From: RGIG3077 sp964490175
Lineage (GTDB): Bacteria > Bacillota > Clostridia > Oscillospirales > Ruminococcaceae
DNA: 64,000 nt
NCBI GenBank assembly: GCA_964490175.1
Contig: CAZBAI010000001.1
Span: forward strand, 44,100-108,099
Reading direction: 5' to 3'
Part shown: positions 42,166-50,947 of the stretch, piece by piece
Layout: every line of letters begins with the position of its first letter
Position numbering within the stretch: position 1 is the stretch's first letter
Made by a program: the position numbers and the translations under genes
The notes under the pieces: generated by a model
The model's database searches: none
What the model was told of the DNA's origin: nothing
Seen by the model: the letters and a program-made list of their open reading frames with translations, nothing else

Positions 42166-43953
42166 GTGTTTATTACGGAGGATATAAAATATATCGGTGT
42201 AAATGACCGTAATATCGACCTTTTTGAGGGTCAATATAAAGTAAAAAACGGAATGTCGTATAATTCATATGCGATAATTGACGAGAACATAGCGATTATG
42301 GATACGGTCGATGCCAATTTCACGCATGAATGGCTTGACAATATTCAGAATGTACTCGGCGAACGCACGCCGGATTATCTTGTTGTGCAGCATATGGAGC
42401 CTGACCATTCGGCAAATATTGTAAATTTTGTGAAAACCTATCCGAATGCGAAAATTGTTTCGTCGGCAAAAGCTTTTGCCATGATGAAGCAGTTTTTCGG
42501 CACGGATTTTGCAAATATCGGCATTGTTGTAAATCAAGGCGACACATTAAAGCTCGGCAGGCACGTTTTGAGCTTTGTGACCGCACCGATGGTTCACTGG
42601 CCGGAAGTTATTGTGACGTATGACTGCGCCGATAAAGTGCTTTTTTCTGCCGACGGATTCGGCAAATTCGGTGCGATTGATATTCAAGAAGAATGGGCTG
42701 ACGAAGCACGCCGTTATTATATCGGCATTGTGGGAAAATACGGCGCACAGGTGCAGGCACTGCTGAAAAAAGCATCAAGCCTTGATATACAAAAAATATG
42801 CCCTTTGCACGGACCTGTGCTTGATGAAAATCTCGGGTACTATATCAATCTTTACAACACATGGTCGAGCTATGAAGCTGAATCCGACGGAATTGTTATC
42901 GCATATACTTCGGTTTACGGAAACACAAAAAAGGCTGTAATGAAGCTTGCGCAGCAGCTTAAGGAAAAGGGCTGCCGAAAAGTGGTGATAAACGATCTTG
43001 CACGTTGTGATATGTCAAAAGCCGTTGCCGATGCATTCCGCTACGGCAAGCTTGTTCTTGCAACAACCACCTATAATGCGGAGATTTTTCCGTTTATGCA
43101 TGAGTTTATCACAAATCTTACCGAAAGGAACTTTCAAAACCGAACCGTTGCTTTTATTGAAAACGGAAGCTGGGCGCCGCTTGCGGCAAAGGTTATGAAA
43201 AATATGCTTGAAAAATGCAAAAATCTGCGCTACTGCGAAAACGGCGTTCGGATAATGTCGGCGTTGAATGAGGAAAGTGATTTGCAGATTGAAAAGCTTT
43301 CGGATGAACTTTGCATGGAATATATCGCAAGGCAAGGGAAAACTGCGAACAAAAACGATATGTCGGTGCTTTCCAATATCGGCTACGGGCTTTACGCTGT
43401 CACATCAAGCGACGGCAAAAGGGATAACGGACTTATTATAAATACCGTTTCGCAATTGACGGATTCTCCCGCTATGATTGCGGTGACCGTAAACAAGGCG
43501 AATTATTCGCATCATATCATCAGCCAAAGCGGAAAAATGAATATTAACTGCCTGTCGGTTGACGCACCGTTTTCCGTTTTTGAAAATTTCGGATTTAAAA
43601 GCGGAAGAAATGTCGATAAATTTGAAGGCGCAGAGGTTTTGCGTTCCGATAACGGTCTTGTGTTTTTAAGCAGATATATAAATTCTTTTATATCGCTCAA
43701 AGTCAAGCAATATGTCGATTTGGATACGCACGGAATGTTTATCTGCGAAATAACCGAGGCTCGGGTAATCAACGATACGGACAGCATGACCTACGCTTAT
43801 TATCACGAAAATGTTAAGCCCAAGCCCGAAGTGCAGGGCAAAAAGGGTTATGTGTGCAAAATATGCGGATATGTGCACGAGGGCGAGTTGCCGGAGGATT
43901 TTATTTGTCCTTTATGCAAGCACGGCGCTGCCGATTTTGAGCCGATTCAATAA
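42166..43953 (+). CDS. Flavodiiron protein with flavin reductase and rubredoxin domains
   Basis: 595 residues from a GTG start (GAGGAG six bases upstream). Order: beta-lactamase-like diiron domain (1-250) with ligands HMEPDHS (His76, Glu78, Asp80, His81), flavodoxin domain (255-395; YTSVYGNTKKAV), flavin reductase-like domain (405-540; TVSQLTDSPAMIAVTVNK), and a C-terminal rubredoxin (553-595) with CKICGYVHEGE and CPLCKHG. FDPs reduce O2 or NO in anaerobes; the fused modules should let it take electrons directly from NAD(P)H-derived flavin through rubredoxin. A free rubredoxin gene follows. Confidence 0.94.
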   Translation: MFITEDIKYIGVNDRNIDLFEGQYKVKNGMSYNSYAIIDENIAIMDTVDANFTHEWLDNIQNVLGERTPDYLVVQHMEPDHSANIVNFVKTYPNAKIVSSAKAFAMMKQFFGTDFANIGIVVNQGDTLKLGRHVLSFVTAPMVHWPEVIVTYDCADKVLFSADGFGKFGAIDIQEEWADEARRYYIGIVGKYGAQVQALLKKASSLDIQKICPLHGPVLDENLGYYINLYNTWSSYEAESDGIVIAYTSVYGNTKKAVMKLAQQLKEKGCRKVVINDLARCDMSKAVADAFRYGKLVLATTTYNAEIFPFMHEFITNLTERNFQNRTVAFIENGSWAPLAAKVMKNMLEKCKNLRYCENGVRIMSALNEESDLQIEKLSDELCMEYIARQGKTANKNDMSVLSNIGYGLYAVTSSDGKRDNGLIINTVSQLTDSPAMIAVTVNKANYSHHIISQSGKMNINCLSVDAPFSVFENFGFKSGRNVDKFEGAEVLRSDNGLVFLSRYINSFISLKVKQYVDLDTHGMFICEITEARVINDTDSMTYAYYHENVKPKPEVQGKKGYVCKICGYVHEGELPEDFICPLCKHGAADFEPIQ

Positions 43954-43996
43954 AGTTTAATATACAAATCAGTATATGAAAAAAGAGGTGAAATTT

Positions 43997-44155
43997 ATGA
44001 AAAAATATGTGTGCACGGCGTGCGGCTGGGTTTATGACGAGGAGCTTGGCGCACCGGATATGGGAATTGCACCGGGAACAAAATTTGAGGATTTGCCCGA
44101 GGATTTTGAATGCCCGTTGTGTTCTGTCGGCAAGGATATGTTCAGCGAGGAATAA
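43997..44155 (+). CDS. Rubredoxin
   Basis: 52 residues. The iron-binding pairs are CTACGWVYDEE and CPLCSVGKD, the classical rubredoxin spacing. AGAGGTGA stands before the ATG. It follows the flavodiiron gene, whose own rubredoxin domain has the shorter CKICGY...CPLCK layout, and the two genes share one terminator. It likely carries electrons to that enzyme or to a peroxide reductase elsewhere (inference). Confidence 0.95.
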   Translation: MKKYVCTACGWVYDEELGAPDMGIAPGTKFEDLPEDFECPLCSVGKDMFSEE

Positions 44156-44174
44156 CCGTATTTAAAAAGAAAAA

Positions 44175-44213
44175 ACCGCTTTTGGCAAGATGCGCCGAAA
44201 GCGGTCGTTTTTT
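44175..44213 (+). terminator. Terminator of the flavodiiron-rubredoxin unit
   Basis: ACCGCTTTTGGC (44175-44186) pairs with GCGCCGAAAGCGGT (44192-44205), followed by a T-rich run. Confidence 0.8.
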
Positions 44214-44217
44214 GCAA

Positions 44218-45933
44218 TTAGTCGATACCCAAAATCTGCCTGAAGCTTTTGTCGAGATTTTGGCAAAGATTTTGCGCTTCTTGGGTAGAAGTGCCTCTTG
44301 TTGTGTAATAAGCCTTGATTTTCGGCTCTGTTCCGGAGGGGCGGATGATTACGCCGGCGTTGTTTTCAAGTGCAAAGCCGATAACATCGGACTTGGGCAG
44401 GGTGATGTCATATTCTTTGCCGTTTTCACAGCGCTTGCCGCTTAAGTAATCCGAAACGGCAATGACTTTAAGATTGCATATTTCAGTCGGTGTATTGTCA
44501 CGGAGCGACTGCATCATTTCTTTCATTTTAAGCATACCGCTTGCACCCTCAAAAGTGAAGCTTTCCTGCTTGTGGAAATATACGCCGTATTTTGCATACA
44601 TATTATCACGTGCCTGAAGCATTGAAATGCCTTTGCTGCGGTAAAATGCCGCCATTTCGCAAATGAGCATTGAAGCCACAACGGCGTCCTTATCACGAGC
44701 GTATGTGCCTGCAAGGTATCCGTAGCTTTCTTCATAGCCGAAGATGTAACGGTCTTTTTCGCCTTTTTCTTCAAGCAAACCGATTTGCTCACCGATAAAT
44801 TTAAAGCCGGTGAGTGTTTCGATAACTTCAAGATTATAGGCTTTTGCGATTTCAAAAATAATATCCGAAGAAACGATAGTCTTAATGGCAACGGGTCTTT
44901 CGGGCATTGTGCCTTTTGCGGTTCTCTGATCGCAGATGTAATCAAGCAGCATTGCGCCGATTTCGTTTCCAGTGAAGAGAACGTATTTGCCTTCGCCTGC
45001 GGGTACGGCTATGCCGACTCTGTCACAATCGGGGTCGGTTGCAAGGAGCAAATCAGGCTGAACCTTTTCGCAAAGCTCAAGACCTTTTGACAGTGCTTCT
45101 CTGATTTCCGGATTTGGATAGGGACACGTCGGGAAATTGCCGTCGGGGTTTTCCTGCTCGGGCACAACGGTTACATCGTTTATGCCGATGCGGCTTAAAA
45201 TTTCACGCACGGGTTTGTTTCCTGTTCCGTTCAAGGGAGTATAAACGACCTTTAAGCCTGCCTTTGCGCAAAGGTCGGGGTTGATGCTTTGCGCCATTAC
45301 GTTTTCAAAAAAGCGCTCTAACACATTGTCGCCGATGTATTCGATCATACCGCTTGCAAGCCCTTGCTCAAACGATACGCATTTTACGCCGTCGAACATA
45401 TCTGTTTTTTCGATCTGCGCAAGAACCGCCGCCGCTGCGTCGATGGTCATTTGGCAGCCGTCTGCGCCGTATGCTTTATAGCCGTTATATTTTGAGGGAT
45501 TGTGGCTTGCCGTAATGACAACGCCGCCGCTTAGCATAAGCTCACGCACGGCAAACGAAAGCACGGGCGTAGGCTCAAGCTCGGGGAAAATGTAAGCTTT
45601 TACGCCGTTTGCCGCAAAAACGCTTGCGGCTTCCTTTGCAAATTTATCGGATTTGATTCGGCTGTCATAAGCAATGGCGACTTTGGGGTTTTCAAAGTGC
45701 ATATTAAGATAAGCGGCAAAGCCTAGCGAGGCACGCCTTACGGTATAAACGTTCATACGGTTGGTGCCGGCGCCGATTACGCCTCGCAAACCGCCTGTTC
45801 CGAATTCGAGATTTTTATAAAAACGATCCTTTATTTCTTCATCGTTATCCTTTATATTTTCAAGCTCGGTTAAAATGTCGCCGTCATCAACGGCTTTTTC
45901 AGCCCAAAGCTTATACAGTGCGTGAATATCCAT
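44218..45933 (-). CDS. pgcA: Phosphoglucomutase/phosphomannomutase (PgcA type)
   Basis: 571 residues, the length of the large Gram-positive alpha-phosphoglucomutases. Phosphoserine loop TASHNPSKYNGYKAYG (catalytic Ser), metal loop DPDCDRVG, sugar loop GYEESYGYLAG and phosphate site RPSGTEPKIKAYY. It interconverts glucose-1-phosphate and glucose-6-phosphate and so supplies nucleotide sugars for surface polymers and glycogen or links cellobiose phosphorolysis to glycolysis. It is monocistronic. Confidence 0.93.
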   Translation of the reverse strand: MDIHALYKLWAEKAVDDGDILTELENIKDNDEEIKDRFYKNLEFGTGGLRGVIGAGTNRMNVYTVRRASLGFAAYLNMHFENPKVAIAYDSRIKSDKFAKEAASVFAANGVKAYIFPELEPTPVLSFAVRELMLSGGVVITASHNPSKYNGYKAYGADGCQMTIDAAAAVLAQIEKTDMFDGVKCVSFEQGLASGMIEYIGDNVLERFFENVMAQSINPDLCAKAGLKVVYTPLNGTGNKPVREILSRIGINDVTVVPEQENPDGNFPTCPYPNPEIREALSKGLELCEKVQPDLLLATDPDCDRVGIAVPAGEGKYVLFTGNEIGAMLLDYICDQRTAKGTMPERPVAIKTIVSSDIIFEIAKAYNLEVIETLTGFKFIGEQIGLLEEKGEKDRYIFGYEESYGYLAGTYARDKDAVVASMLICEMAAFYRSKGISMLQARDNMYAKYGVYFHKQESFTFEGASGMLKMKEMMQSLRDNTPTEICNLKVIAVSDYLSGKRCENGKEYDITLPKSDVIGFALENNAGVIIRPSGTEPKIKAYYTTRGTSTQEAQNLCQNLDKSFRQILGID

Positions 45934-46292
45934 AAAAAGTCCTCCGTTTCGGTGTGGATAGCATTGTTTGATATGCGCAAATTCATAATCAGCGCATAAT
46001 TTCGTACATTAGCATTGTAGCATAATATTTTGTGCTTAAAAAGGTTTTTTTTTGAAAATTTCTTGAATTAAAGCTAAACGCAAGCGCAAAAATACTGCGA
46101 TTTTATTTTAAAGCGGCGCTTTTGCCGTCTTTATCGTTTTTTATTTTATGTATATTGGCGCATTGCGTGAATGTTTTCGGCGTTTTGCGCAAAATTTTGT
46201 GTATTATTTTATTTTTTGTGCTTGAAAAAACGAGATTTTTGTGTTATAGTACATATATGGTATGAAAAAACTTACAAAAAGGAAGTGACACT
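45934..46292. other. Divergent intergenic region
   Basis: 359 A/T-rich bases without a gene. It has the WYL-regulator promoter at its right end and must hold the leftward promoter of the phosphoglucomutase gene, for which only a weak -10 like TACAAT is seen near 46012-46017. No riboswitch or repeat recognised. Confidence 0.5.
46222..46250 (+). promoter_or_regulatory. Promoter of the WYL regulator gene
   Basis: TTGAAA (46222-46227), 17-base spacer, TATAGT (46245-46250). Confidence 0.75.
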
Positions 46293-47294
46293 TTGCCTAA
46301 AACCGAAAACAACAAGCTGCGCACGCTTAAAATATTGGAATTTTTATACATAAACAGCGACAGTGAACATAGATTTTCAATTGCGGAAATCAATGAATAT
46401 TTGGCGCAATTCGGACTTGAAGCCGAGAGAAAAGCGATATATAACGATTTTGCCGTGCTGCGTGAGTTCGGCATTGAAATCAACGCAATAAAAGATAAGC
46501 ATTATAAATACTACATTGACGGGCGTGAATTTGAAATTGCCGAATTAAAGCTTTTGGTTGACGCAGTCGCCTCATCGAGATTTATTTCGCAAGCCAAGTC
46601 ACGCAAGCTTATCGCAAAAATTTCAAAGCTTGCAAGCGTTCATGAAGCGGAAAACCTAAAGCGAAGCATAAAGGTAGTCAATCGGGGGAAATCTTCAAAC
46701 GAGCGTGTATATTATAATGTGGACATTTTGCACAGGGCGATTGCCGAAAACAAAATGGTTTCGTTCAAGTATTTTGATTACAACATATCGGGAAAAAAGA
46801 CCTTTCGCAAAAACGGAGAAAGGTATGTTGTAAGTCCGTATATGCTTAATTGGGATAACGAAAATTATTATCTGCTTTGTCATTATGAGCGCCACGGCGA
46901 TAAAATCACGCCGTTTAGGGTAGACAGAATGGAGCTTATCGAAATTGAGGAAATCCGTGCGAAAAAAGCTTTGCCGGAATATAATCTTTCGCAATATTCA
47001 AATCAGGTTTTCGGAATGTATTTCGGCGAATCGAAACCGCTTAAATTGCGCTTTTCAAACGAGCTTTTAAATCCTGTGATAGATAAATTCGGCAGGCAGA
47101 TCAGTGCATATCCAAACGATGAAAACACGTTTAACGTCGTTCTCAATATTAACGTTTCGCCGAATTTTTACGGTTGGCTTATGCAATTCGGCAACAGAGC
47201 GTGCATTGTTTCACCCGATTCGGAGCGTGAAAAATTTAAAGAATATGTAAAGAGCGTTTACGATTTATACGATATTAAAAATCAGGGAGAGTGA
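46293..47294 (+). CDS. WYL domain transcriptional regulator (YafY/DeoR-like HTH)
   Basis: 333 residues from a TTG start with AAGGAAGTG upstream. N-terminal winged helix (KLRTLKILEFLYINSDSEHRFSIAEINEYL, RKAIYNDFAVLREFGIEI), WYL domain (about 135-215; VSPYMLNWDNENYYLLCHYERHG, RVDRMELIE), and a C-terminal WCX extension. WYL domains sense nucleic acid or nucleotide ligands. It overlaps the start region of the cellulase gene and may regulate it (inference), though WYL genes are often independent regulators. Confidence 0.9.
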   Translation: MPKTENNKLRTLKILEFLYINSDSEHRFSIAEINEYLAQFGLEAERKAIYNDFAVLREFGIEINAIKDKHYKYYIDGREFEIAELKLLVDAVASSRFISQAKSRKLIAKISKLASVHEAENLKRSIKVVNRGKSSNERVYYNVDILHRAIAENKMVSFKYFDYNISGKKTFRKNGERYVVSPYMLNWDNENYYLLCHYERHGDKITPFRVDRMELIEIEEIRAKKALPEYNLSQYSNQVFGMYFGESKPLKLRFSNELLNPVIDKFGRQISAYPNDENTFNVVLNINVSPNFYGWLMQFGNRACIVSPDSEREKFKEYVKSVYDLYDIKNQGE

Positions 47295-47302
47295 GCTTAT
47301 AT

Positions 47303-49504
47303 ATGAAGTCGATAAAAAGAATTTTGAGTGCCGCAACTGCGCTTTCGGTGGCATTTTGTTCGTTTATATTTGAAAGTGGGCAAAGCAAAACCGCCGTTGC
47401 GGCGCAAAGCGATATGCCGTATGCGCAGGCGCTGCAAATGTCGCTGTTTTTCTATGAATGTCAGCAGGCGGGCAATCTTCCCGAATGGAACCGTGTTTCA
47501 TGGCGTGATGACGCCACAACCGATGATTTTATCGACGGTGGCTGGTATGACGCCGGCGACCATGTTAAGTTTAATTTGCCGATGGCTTATTCGGCGTCGA
47601 TGCTTGCTTGGGGTATGTATGCTTATCCCGACGGAATAAAGCAAATCGGTCAGTGGGAGATTTATCAAAACAACCTTGAATTTGTGCTTGATTATCTTGT
47701 TGACTGTAATTTGGGCGACAGCGTTGTATATCAGGTTGGCACGGGGCAAAAAGATCACACATGGTGGGGGCCTGTTGAGCTTTATTATGAGGGCTTAGGC
47801 GAAAACACCGACGGCGTGTATGAGCGTGAATATTACACAACGACCGATTCTGCCGTTGTCGGCGAAATGGCGGCGGCTTTGGCATCGGGTGCTTGCGCTT
47901 TAAAAGACTGCTCGGACAAGTGCGATGAATATATCAAAACGGCAAAGCATTATTTTGAAATTGCTTCGACCACGCTCAGCGATGAAAGCTATAATAACAG
48001 CGACGCTTCGGGATTTTACCGTTCAAGCCATTTTTATGATGAGCTGTTTTATGCCGCTAACTGGCTTTATATTGCCACAGGTGAGCAGACCTATCTTGAT
48101 GCCGCCACCGGTTTTATACCGAATTTGGGTTTGGAAAACGGCACAAACGAGCTGAAATACAGCTGGGCGCAGTGTTGGGATGACGTTCAGCAGGGCGGAA
48201 CGTTGCTTTATGCGATAAATACAGGCGATTCAACGTGGAAAGAGCAAGTCAGAAAGCACCTTGAATATTGGGTGAACAGTTCTTCCAAGGTTGATGGGGT
48301 GCTTTGCTATACCGACACGTGGGGCTGCTTGCGCTATGCCTGCAATATCGGGTTTATCGCCGCAGTTGCGTGTGATGAGCTTTTCTATGATGATTCAAGG
48401 CTTGATGTTTACACAGAACTTTATGAGAACCAGATAGATTACGCTTTGGGCGATAATCCGAATAATCAATGCTATGTTGTGGGATTGGATGAAACCTCGC
48501 CGATAAATGCACATCACCGCACAGCGCACGCTTCGTGGAATAATTCACTTGATAATCCGACTCAAAACCGCCATATACTTTACGGCGCACTTGTCGGCGG
48601 ACCGACGCAAAGCGGTGAATATGAGGACGACAGGGGCAATTACATAAACAATGAAGTTGCAACCGACTACAATGCCGGATTTACGGCGCTATTGTGCAAA
48701 ATGGTAGATAAATACGGCGGAGAAACCGACCCCGATTTTCCGCTACCCGAAACGCCCGATACTGAAATTTATGTTGAAACAAAGCTTTCAAAAACTTCTG
48801 CAAGCGGCGTTGATTTGAGCTTTAAGCTTACAAACCATACGGCTTGGCCGGCAAGAATTGTCGATGATATTTCATATCGGTATTATATGGATTTGACCGA
48901 GGTAATTGAAGCCGGATATTCGGCAACGGATATTACAATGCGCTGTGACCGTGATCAGGCAACAATGTATTCAAACGTAACGCCTGCGACGTATTCGCTG
49001 AATCATTATAAAGATAATATTTATTATGTCGAGATTACCTATGCCGACGGCAGGGCGGCAATGCCGATTTCCGAGGGGCGGCATCAGTGTGAATTTATGT
49101 TGGCAATCGTTTTTCCGAATTATCAAAGCGGTTGGAATGCACAAAACGATTATTCCAATACAGAACTGCTTGAAAATGTCGGCGAATATATCGTTTCCGA
49201 TTATATTACGGTTTACAGCTCGGGAAAGCTGATATACGGCACGGAGCCTGACGGCACAAGCGCCGAAACACCCTCAGAGCCTGAAACGAACTTGCTTTAC
49301 GGCGATGCAAACGGCGACGGTATTGTTAATTCAATTGACGCAACGATTGTGACAAGAGCCGCACTCGGCGGATTCAGCCTTTCCGAAGAAGCGCAGCTGC
49401 GCTGTGACGTCAACGGCGACGGAAAAGTAAATTCAATCGACGCCACGATTATCACCAGATACGCATTAAAGGTGGTAGACTCATTTCCTGTTGAAAACAA
49501 GTGA
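47303..49504 (+). CDS. GH9 cellulase with CBM3c and type I dockerin (cellulosomal)
   Basis: 733 residues; ATG 47303 gives a proper signal peptide (1-34). Catalytic GH9 module (38-475) with DAGD (Asp83, Asp86), HHRTAHASW (404-412) and Glu451 in NNEVATDYNAGF. Next a CBM3c (about 487-645; SFKLTNHTAWPARIVDDISYRY, YSNTELLENVGEYIV), the theme B arrangement of processive endoglucanases. Last a type I dockerin (666-721) with two Ca-binding repeats DANGDGIVNSIDAT and DVNGDGKVNSIDAT. The near-identical repeats suggest symmetric cohesin binding. It would sit on a cellulosome scaffold outside the cell. No scaffoldin gene is in the window. Confidence 0.96.
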   Translation: MKSIKRILSAATALSVAFCSFIFESGQSKTAVAAQSDMPYAQALQMSLFFYECQQAGNLPEWNRVSWRDDATTDDFIDGGWYDAGDHVKFNLPMAYSASMLAWGMYAYPDGIKQIGQWEIYQNNLEFVLDYLVDCNLGDSVVYQVGTGQKDHTWWGPVELYYEGLGENTDGVYEREYYTTTDSAVVGEMAAALASGACALKDCSDKCDEYIKTAKHYFEIASTTLSDESYNNSDASGFYRSSHFYDELFYAANWLYIATGEQTYLDAATGFIPNLGLENGTNELKYSWAQCWDDVQQGGTLLYAINTGDSTWKEQVRKHLEYWVNSSSKVDGVLCYTDTWGCLRYACNIGFIAAVACDELFYDDSRLDVYTELYENQIDYALGDNPNNQCYVVGLDETSPINAHHRTAHASWNNSLDNPTQNRHILYGALVGGPTQSGEYEDDRGNYINNEVATDYNAGFTALLCKMVDKYGGETDPDFPLPETPDTEIYVETKLSKTSASGVDLSFKLTNHTAWPARIVDDISYRYYMDLTEVIEAGYSATDITMRCDRDQATMYSNVTPATYSLNHYKDNIYYVEITYADGRAAMPISEGRHQCEFMLAIVFPNYQSGWNAQNDYSNTELLENVGEYIVSDYITVYSSGKLIYGTEPDGTSAETPSEPETNLLYGDANGDGIVNSIDATIVTRAALGGFSLSEEAQLRCDVNGDGKVNSIDATIITRYALKVVDSFPVENK

Positions 49505-49511
49505 AAAACGC

Positions 49512-49553
49512 AAATCACCCATGGAATAAATGCAAATTCCATGGGTGATTTTT
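49512..49553. terminator. Bidirectional terminator after the GH9 gene
   Basis: AAATCACCCATGGAAT (49512-49527) with its complement (49536-49551), U-run on the right; leftward it also gives TTTGCG. Serves the GH9 gene and the convergent CNNM gene. Confidence 0.85.
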
Positions 49554-49558
49554 AATTA

Positions 49559-50872
49559 TTATTTTGCACGAACACGTGCTTTGATTAGGTGATGATTTGA
49601 AATTTCGGTTGAATCGACCGTGAAAGTGTCGAAATTCAGCTCAAGCGAGCTGCCGTCTTTCGGGATAACGCCGATTGCGGAAAATATAAATCCGCCGAAA
49701 GTATCGCATTCGGTTTCGGGGAAAGCAATGCCGACTTTTCGTTTTATATCATCAATAAATGCCGAACCTTTTATTATCCAAAAAGTGCCGTTTTCATCGG
49801 TGATTTCTTCAATATCGGGGATGTATTCGCCTTGATCGGTATCGGTTTCGATATCGCCGATAAGCTGTTCTATCAAATCCGTTATGGTGATTATGCCGCT
49901 CATTCCGCCGTATTCATCAAGCACAACCGCAAAATAATTATGCGTGGCTTTCATGTTTTTGAACAAGACTTCGGCGTTAGCTCCCTCCGGGACAAAATAT
50001 GCCGGTTTTACGGCAAATTTCATGATACTGTCCCTATCGTAAGATTTCAGTCTGAAATAAACCTTTGTGTCGAGAATGCCGACAACTTTATCGGCGCTTT
50101 CACTGCATACGGGGTATTTGCCGTGACTGCCGTTTTTGATAATATCGTCCCATTCATCATCGCTTTGGCTTAAAAGCAAAACCCTGACGTCTGTTCTGTG
50201 CGTGGCAATTTCGCCGGCGGTCATATCGTCGAACTCAAATATGTTGTGAATCAAATTTTTCTCGTCATTGTCGATTGCGCCGCTTTTGCTGCCTGCATCA
50301 ATCATCATTCTGATATCTTCTTCGCTCATATCGTCCTCGGATTGATTCGGGTCGATTCTCAAAATTTTTAAAACCGTGTTTGTGGAAAGGGTTAAAAACG
50401 ATACAATCGGCTTGAAAATTTTTGCGATGAAATACAGCAGATTTGACAGCGCCAGCGCAAGACTTTCGGCTTTTTGCATCGCAACACGTTTCGGCACAAG
50501 CTCACCGAGGATCAGTGTGAAATACGAAAGAATTATTGTAATCAGTATTACCGCAACGGTGTCGAGCGTGTTTATCGGTATATTGACGCCGAGCGAAACA
50601 AGAAAATCTACAAGCTTATCGGAAAAATTATCGGCGGCAAATGCACTGCCCAAAAATCCGGAAAGCGTGATTGCAACCTGAATTGTAGCTAAAAATCCGG
50701 CAGGTTCGGCTTTGAGATTTTGAAGCTTGCGTGCTTTTTTATTGCCCTGCTCCGAAAGCCGCTCAAGCTTGTTTTCGTTGATTGTTATGACTGCGATTTC
50801 CGCACAGGCAAAAATCGCATTAAGACCTATCAGTAACAGCTGCAGCAAAAGCATCAGCCATATATTGTCCAT
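49559..50872 (-). CDS. CNNM/HlyC-CorC family protein (second copy)
   Basis: 437 residues. DUF21 domain with four helices (1-195; GLNAIFACAEIAVITINENKLERL, LTLILGELVPKRVAMQKAE), CBS pair (about 205-330; MTAGEIATHRTDVRVLLLSQ, VVLDEYGGMSGIITITDLIEQ), CorC_HlyC domain (about 345-430). Same layout as the plus-strand gene at 8224-9492 but clearly diverged, so not a recent copy. It lies 75 bases downstream of aspS on the same strand. Confidence 0.92.
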   Translation of the reverse strand: MDNIWLMLLLQLLLIGLNAIFACAEIAVITINENKLERLSEQGNKKARKLQNLKAEPAGFLATIQVAITLSGFLGSAFAADNFSDKLVDFLVSLGVNIPINTLDTVAVILITIILSYFTLILGELVPKRVAMQKAESLALALSNLLYFIAKIFKPIVSFLTLSTNTVLKILRIDPNQSEDDMSEEDIRMMIDAGSKSGAIDNDEKNLIHNIFEFDDMTAGEIATHRTDVRVLLLSQSDDEWDDIIKNGSHGKYPVCSESADKVVGILDTKVYFRLKSYDRDSIMKFAVKPAYFVPEGANAEVLFKNMKATHNYFAVVLDEYGGMSGIITITDLIEQLIGDIETDTDQGEYIPDIEEITDENGTFWIIKGSAFIDDIKRKVGIAFPETECDTFGGFIFSAIGVIPKDGSSLELNFDTFTVDSTEISNHHLIKARVRAK

Positions 50873-50947
50873 TGTTGTAAATCTCCTTAATAGTAAAAAG
50901 GGGAAATCAGAGCACGGTATTTGCTCTGATTTATTTACAAAATACGC

